Source: a virus
DNA length: 20,967 nucleotides
Strand: one strand, 5' to 3'
IMG/VR virus record: IMGVR_UViG_3300011116_000761
Coordinates: 1 to 20,967 of that record
Positions within the stretch are counted from its first letter, which is position 1; each line of letters starts with the position of its first letter. The notes under the pieces are model-generated. The model saw only the letters and a program-made list of their open reading frames with translations. It was not told where the DNA came from and searched no databases. A program made the translations under genes and the position numbers. This document shows, piece after piece, positions 18,632-20,967 of the stretch.

Positions 18632-20470
18632 ATGACAGTCCTAGACGCCGCTATCGCCTACGCACGGCGAGGCATCCGAGTCATCCCGATCCAACACGCC
18701 ACCAAAGTTCCGCTGTTGAAAGCCTGGACCACCGAAGCATCCAACGATGAAGCACAAGTGCGTGAATGGTTCACCACCACCTACAAAGGAGCAGGCGTCG
18801 GCATCGCCACCGGACGAGCAGCCAACCGACAATTCTTCGTCCTCGACATCGACGACAAAAACGGGAAGCGTGGCAGCGACACACTCGCCGATCTAGAAGC
18901 AGAACACGGCCAACTCCCCGACACCGTCACCGTCCTCACCCCAACCGGCGGACGCCACCTCTACTTCACCACCACCATCGAAATCCGCAACGACGCAGGC
19001 AAACGCCTCGGCGAAGGACTCGACATCCGAGGCATCGGCGGCTACGTCGTCGCACCACCATCCACCCACGAAAACGGAGGCCAATACACCTTCGAGCACG
19101 GCTACGCCATCACCGACCTCAAACCAGCCGACGCACCCACCTGGCTCATCCACCTCCTCACCATCCAACCCAAAATCGACCGAGCCAAACCACGAGACCA
19201 CGACGACTTCCTCAACGACCCAAACCTCCCCAGCAGCCGCTACAACGCCTCCACCGACTGGCACACACTGTTGACCGCAGACGGCTGGACACACGCCTAC
19301 CAACACGAAGGAACCGACTACTACATCCGCCCCGGCAAAACCCGAGGCATCTCCGCCAGCGTCAACCACAACGGCAACGACGCACTCATCGTGTTCAGTA
19401 CCAACGCCCCGGTGCCTGAAGGCGGATACTCACGCTTCGGCTACTACGCCCAAACACGACACGGAGGCGACTGGAAGAAAGCCACCAACGAATACCTCGG
19501 CCGCAACCCCACACCCATCACCTCAACACCCGACGAACTCCTCAACCAACTCGTCAACTGGTCAGAGTTCTGGAACCAAGACCACACCAGCGAAGACTGG
19601 ATCGCCTACCCACTCATCGCACGAGGACGCCAAACCGCACTCTTCGCCGTAGCCAAAGTCGGCAAGTCCTACCTCGCCCTCGCCTGCACCGCAGCCCTCG
19701 CCACCGGCAAACCCATCTTCGGACGCCCAGCCCAACCACCCGTCCACGTCCTCTACCTCGACTACGAAATGACACCAGGCGACCTCCTCGAACGCCTAGA
19801 ACGCCTCGGCTACACCGAAGAAGACAACCTCACCCACCTCCACTACGCCATCATCCCCAGCCTCCCCGCCCTCAACACCTACGAAGGCGCAGCAGCCGTC
19901 ATGAAACTCGTAGAGCTCACCGGAGCCCAAGTCGTCGTCATCGACACCACAGGACGAGCCGTAGAAGGCGAAGAGAACTCAGCAGACACCTACCGAGAGT
20001 TCGCACGCACCACAGGCCTCAGCCTCAAAGCCGCAGGCATCGCCATGCTCCGAACCGACCACGCAGGCAAAGACAAAGGCAAATCAGGCCAACGAGGCTC
20101 CTCAGCCAAAAACGACGACGTCGACCTCGTCTACCACATGGAACGAGAAGCCCACCACATCAAACTCACCCGACTCTTCTCACGCATCACCTGGGCACCC
20201 AACGAAGTAGAACTGGTAGAAGAAACCCTCGAAGACATCCACCCGATCCGACTCAAAGACTCCAACCAAACCTTCACCGAGAAGCAATACCAACTCGCCT
20301 CAGCCATCCTCCGACACTTCCCACACATCCGCCCCGGACAACGCCACAAAGCCTCACGAGACTTCAGGAAGCAGGTCCGGCAGGCAGGCATCAAGTACGA
20401 CACCAACGACCTAAGACCAGCCCTCGACGCCATCCACATGAACCGAACCAGCGACCCACTCGGGTTCTGA
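18632..20470 (+). CDS. Primase-polymerase (PrimPol) fused to RepA-like helicase
   Basis: A 612-aa protein started at AAGGAGTCCCGCC-ATG. The N-terminal domain (about 1-175) is a bifunctional primase/polymerase: VLDIDDKNG (D72, D74 metal ligands), TPTGGRHLYF (H109) and GLDIRGIGGYVVAPPS (D131). A middle region (about 200-295) carries additional strands. The C-terminal domain (about 320-540) is a RecA-fold ATPase of the AAA_25/RepA type: FAVAKVGKSYLA (Walker A, K345 S346; Ala and Lys replace two of the usual Gly), VLYLDYEM, VVVIDTTGR (Walker B, D438) and MLRTDHAGKD followed by the QRGSSAKNDD motif. The tail 545-612 looks like a small helical DNA-binding module. It would prime and unwind the phage genome. 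The overall plan matches actinophage and plasmid replication proteins. Confidence 0.85.
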   Translation: MTVLDAAIAYARRGIRVIPIQHATKVPLLKAWTTEASNDEAQVREWFTTTYKGAGVGIATGRAANRQFFVLDIDDKNGKRGSDTLADLEAEHGQLPDTVTVLTPTGGRHLYFTTTIEIRNDAGKRLGEGLDIRGIGGYVVAPPSTHENGGQYTFEHGYAITDLKPADAPTWLIHLLTIQPKIDRAKPRDHDDFLNDPNLPSSRYNASTDWHTLLTADGWTHAYQHEGTDYYIRPGKTRGISASVNHNGNDALIVFSTNAPVPEGGYSRFGYYAQTRHGGDWKKATNEYLGRNPTPITSTPDELLNQLVNWSEFWNQDHTSEDWIAYPLIARGRQTALFAVAKVGKSYLALACTAALATGKPIFGRPAQPPVHVLYLDYEMTPGDLLERLERLGYTEEDNLTHLHYAIIPSLPALNTYEGAAAVMKLVELTGAQVVVIDTTGRAVEGEENSADTYREFARTTGLSLKAAGIAMLRTDHAGKDKGKSGQRGSSAKNDDVDLVYHMEREAHHIKLTRLFSRITWAPNEVELVEETLEDIHPIRLKDSNQTFTEKQYQLASAILRHFPHIRPGQRHKASRDFRKQVRQAGIKYDTNDLRPALDAIHMNRTSDPLGF

Positions 20471-20581
20471 ACCACCCAACAGAATCCAGACACGGCATTC
20501 AGACACCGTTCTGAACCCGTTGGTGTACAAACAGACACCCGTGTGTGACGTAGTCACACGGTGTCTAGTACCGCGTCTGGA
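20463..20581 (+). repeat. Dyads and iteron-like repeats: candidate origin or operator
   Basis: The region from the helicase stop to 20605 has no gene. It holds two copies of the dyad GTTCTGAAC (20464-20472, overlapping the stop codon, and 20508-20516), three direct copies of CAGACAC (20487, 20500, 20532), an inverted GTGTCT (20561-20566), and a hairpin with AGACACC (20533-20539) and GTGTGAC (20543-20549) pairing with GTCACAC (20553-20559) and GGTGTCT (20560-20566) around a 3-nt loop. CCAGACACGG (20486) and CCGCGTCTGG (20571) are near-inverted ends. Iterons after a replication gene suggest an origin; an operator or terminator is also possible. Confidence 0.6.
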
Positions 20582-20605
20582 CCCTCTACTACCATTCAAG
20601 ACCTC

Positions 20606-20908
20606 ATGCCCATTCAACGCCCATGCCTCAGCTGCCGACGACTCACCACCCAACCCACCCGCTGCCCAACCTGCGAAGGCAAACGCCAAGCCATCCGCAA
20701 CGCCTCACGACCCCACTACCGAGGCGACTACCCAGAACGAGCCAGACTCGTGAGAGAGACCGCCACCTTCTGCCACCTCTGCGGGCAAGGTCCACGCCCC
20801 GACGACCCTTGGACAGCCGATCACGTCTTCGGCCCTGAGTCAGACGTCCTCGCAGCCGCCCATCGAAGCTGCAACTCGTCACGAGGCGCACGAGACCAAC
20901 GAGGCTGA
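20606..20908 (+). CDS. HNH endonuclease
   Basis: A 100-aa protein. ATG 20606 is chosen; an in-frame GTG at 20561 lies inside the hairpin and would add 15 unlikely residues. It starts with a first zinc knuckle (CLSC...CPTC) and a basic helix (GKRQAIRNASRPHYRGDYPE), followed by an HNH domain: FCHLCGQGP (C-x2-C), WTADHVFG (D and H of the ββα-metal motif) and LAAAHRSCNSSRGAR (H-x2-C-N). Such small HNH enzymes commonly lie next to the terminase genes and are needed for cos cleavage in HK97-like phages. The end of the window is where terminase would be expected. TACCAT at 20590-20595 could be its -10. Confidence 0.75.
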   Translation: MPIQRPCLSCRRLTTQPTRCPTCEGKRQAIRNASRPHYRGDYPERARLVRETATFCHLCGQGPRPDDPWTADHVFGPESDVLAAAHRSCNSSRGARDQRG

Positions 20909-20910
20909 CC

Positions 20911-20934
20911 CCACCCCGGCATCAACCGGGGTGG
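20911..20934 (+). terminator. Strong hairpin after the HNH gene (terminator candidate)
   Basis: CCACCCCGG (20911-20919) and CCGGGGTGG (20926-20934) form a perfect 9-bp stem with a 6-nt loop, 2 nt past the HNH stop. No T-run follows, which is common for actinobacterial terminators. The remaining 33 bp hold only the possible start of a gene at ATG 20963, cut by the window end. Confidence 0.55.
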
Positions 20935-20967
20935 CCTCAAATCTGGGCGAGGGTGGCTGGAAATGAC

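Noticed and set aside
18766-19419. 217-codon Arg/His-rich + strand ORF
   Set aside because: It is a shadow of the PrimPol-helicase gene, with extreme composition caused by the C/A-rich codons of the real frame.
20561-20605. Upstream GTG start for the HNH gene
   Set aside because: It would start inside the long hairpin and add 15 residues without similarity to an HNH N-terminus.
1-20967. CRISPR array, integrase, transposase or toxin-antitoxin pair
   Set aside because: No regularly spaced repeats, no recombinase motifs and no recognisable toxin fold were found on either strand.

Overview
The window is a continuous stretch of a tailed, siphovirus-type phage genome. All of its genes lie on the + strand, packed with overlapping ATGA, GTGA and TAATG junctions. 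The host is very probably an actinobacterium, possibly a freshwater or marine one. Reasons: a WhiB-family regulator, an actinophage-style DUF2746-like membrane protein, Thr/Pro-rich linkers on secreted proteins typical of actinobacterial surface proteins, frequent GTG starts, and TANNNT -10 boxes placed just upstream of start codons. I see no integrase, excisionase, clear repressor, tRNA, IS element or CRISPR array, so nothing here indicates lysogeny. Family calls were made by eye from sequence motifs, not by searches.

Layout. (1) 1-960: the 3' end of an unrecognised gene and a SAM-dependent methyltransferase. (2) 971-9098: head-tail connector, tail terminator, a 56-aa protein, major tail protein, tail assembly chaperones joined by a -1 frameshift at CCCTTTG, an HK97 gp10-like protein, an archaeo-eukaryotic-primase-like gene intruding into the tail cassette, tape measure, a minor tail protein, a glycine-rich adhesin-like protein and a small virion-type protein. 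(3) 9095-10468: a secreted PA14-like, Thr-rich protein with a hydrophobic C-terminus. (4) 10471-14083: lysis and host-interaction region with two small membrane proteins, an M15 peptidase endolysin, a DUF2746-like protein, a small DNA-binding candidate, a metallophosphoesterase, a structured 139-nt intergenic region, a secreted lysozyme-like protein and another two-TM protein. (5) 14061-18602: WhiB, a Holliday-junction-resolvase-like nuclease, a RecB-like nuclease, an ssDNA-binding-like protein and a run of tiny overlapping genes (27-108 aa), including a Cys-rich peptide, a zinc-ribbon peptide and a helix-turn-helix protein. (6) 18632-20908: a primase-polymerase/helicase, a repeat-rich intergenic region that could be an origin or operator, and an HNH endonuclease followed by a hairpin near the window end, where terminase genes would be expected next.

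How it works together. The left half builds the connector and tail. The middle lyses the cell and may modify or bind the cell surface. The right half replicates and recombines DNA: a PrimPol-helicase, an ssDNA-binding-like protein, a RecB-like nuclease and a resolvase. The most unusual elements are: (a) a 15-bp inverted repeat enclosing a perfect 18-nt polypyrimidine mirror repeat at 16987-17035; (b) an intergenic RNA candidate before the secreted lysozyme in which a hairpin loop mimics the 16S anti-Shine-Dalgarno sequence and is complementary to an upstream orphan Shine-Dalgarno; (c) a second primase-like gene inside the tail genes; (d) the secreted PA14/Thr-rich protein; (e) the dyads and iteron-like repeats after the helicase gene.
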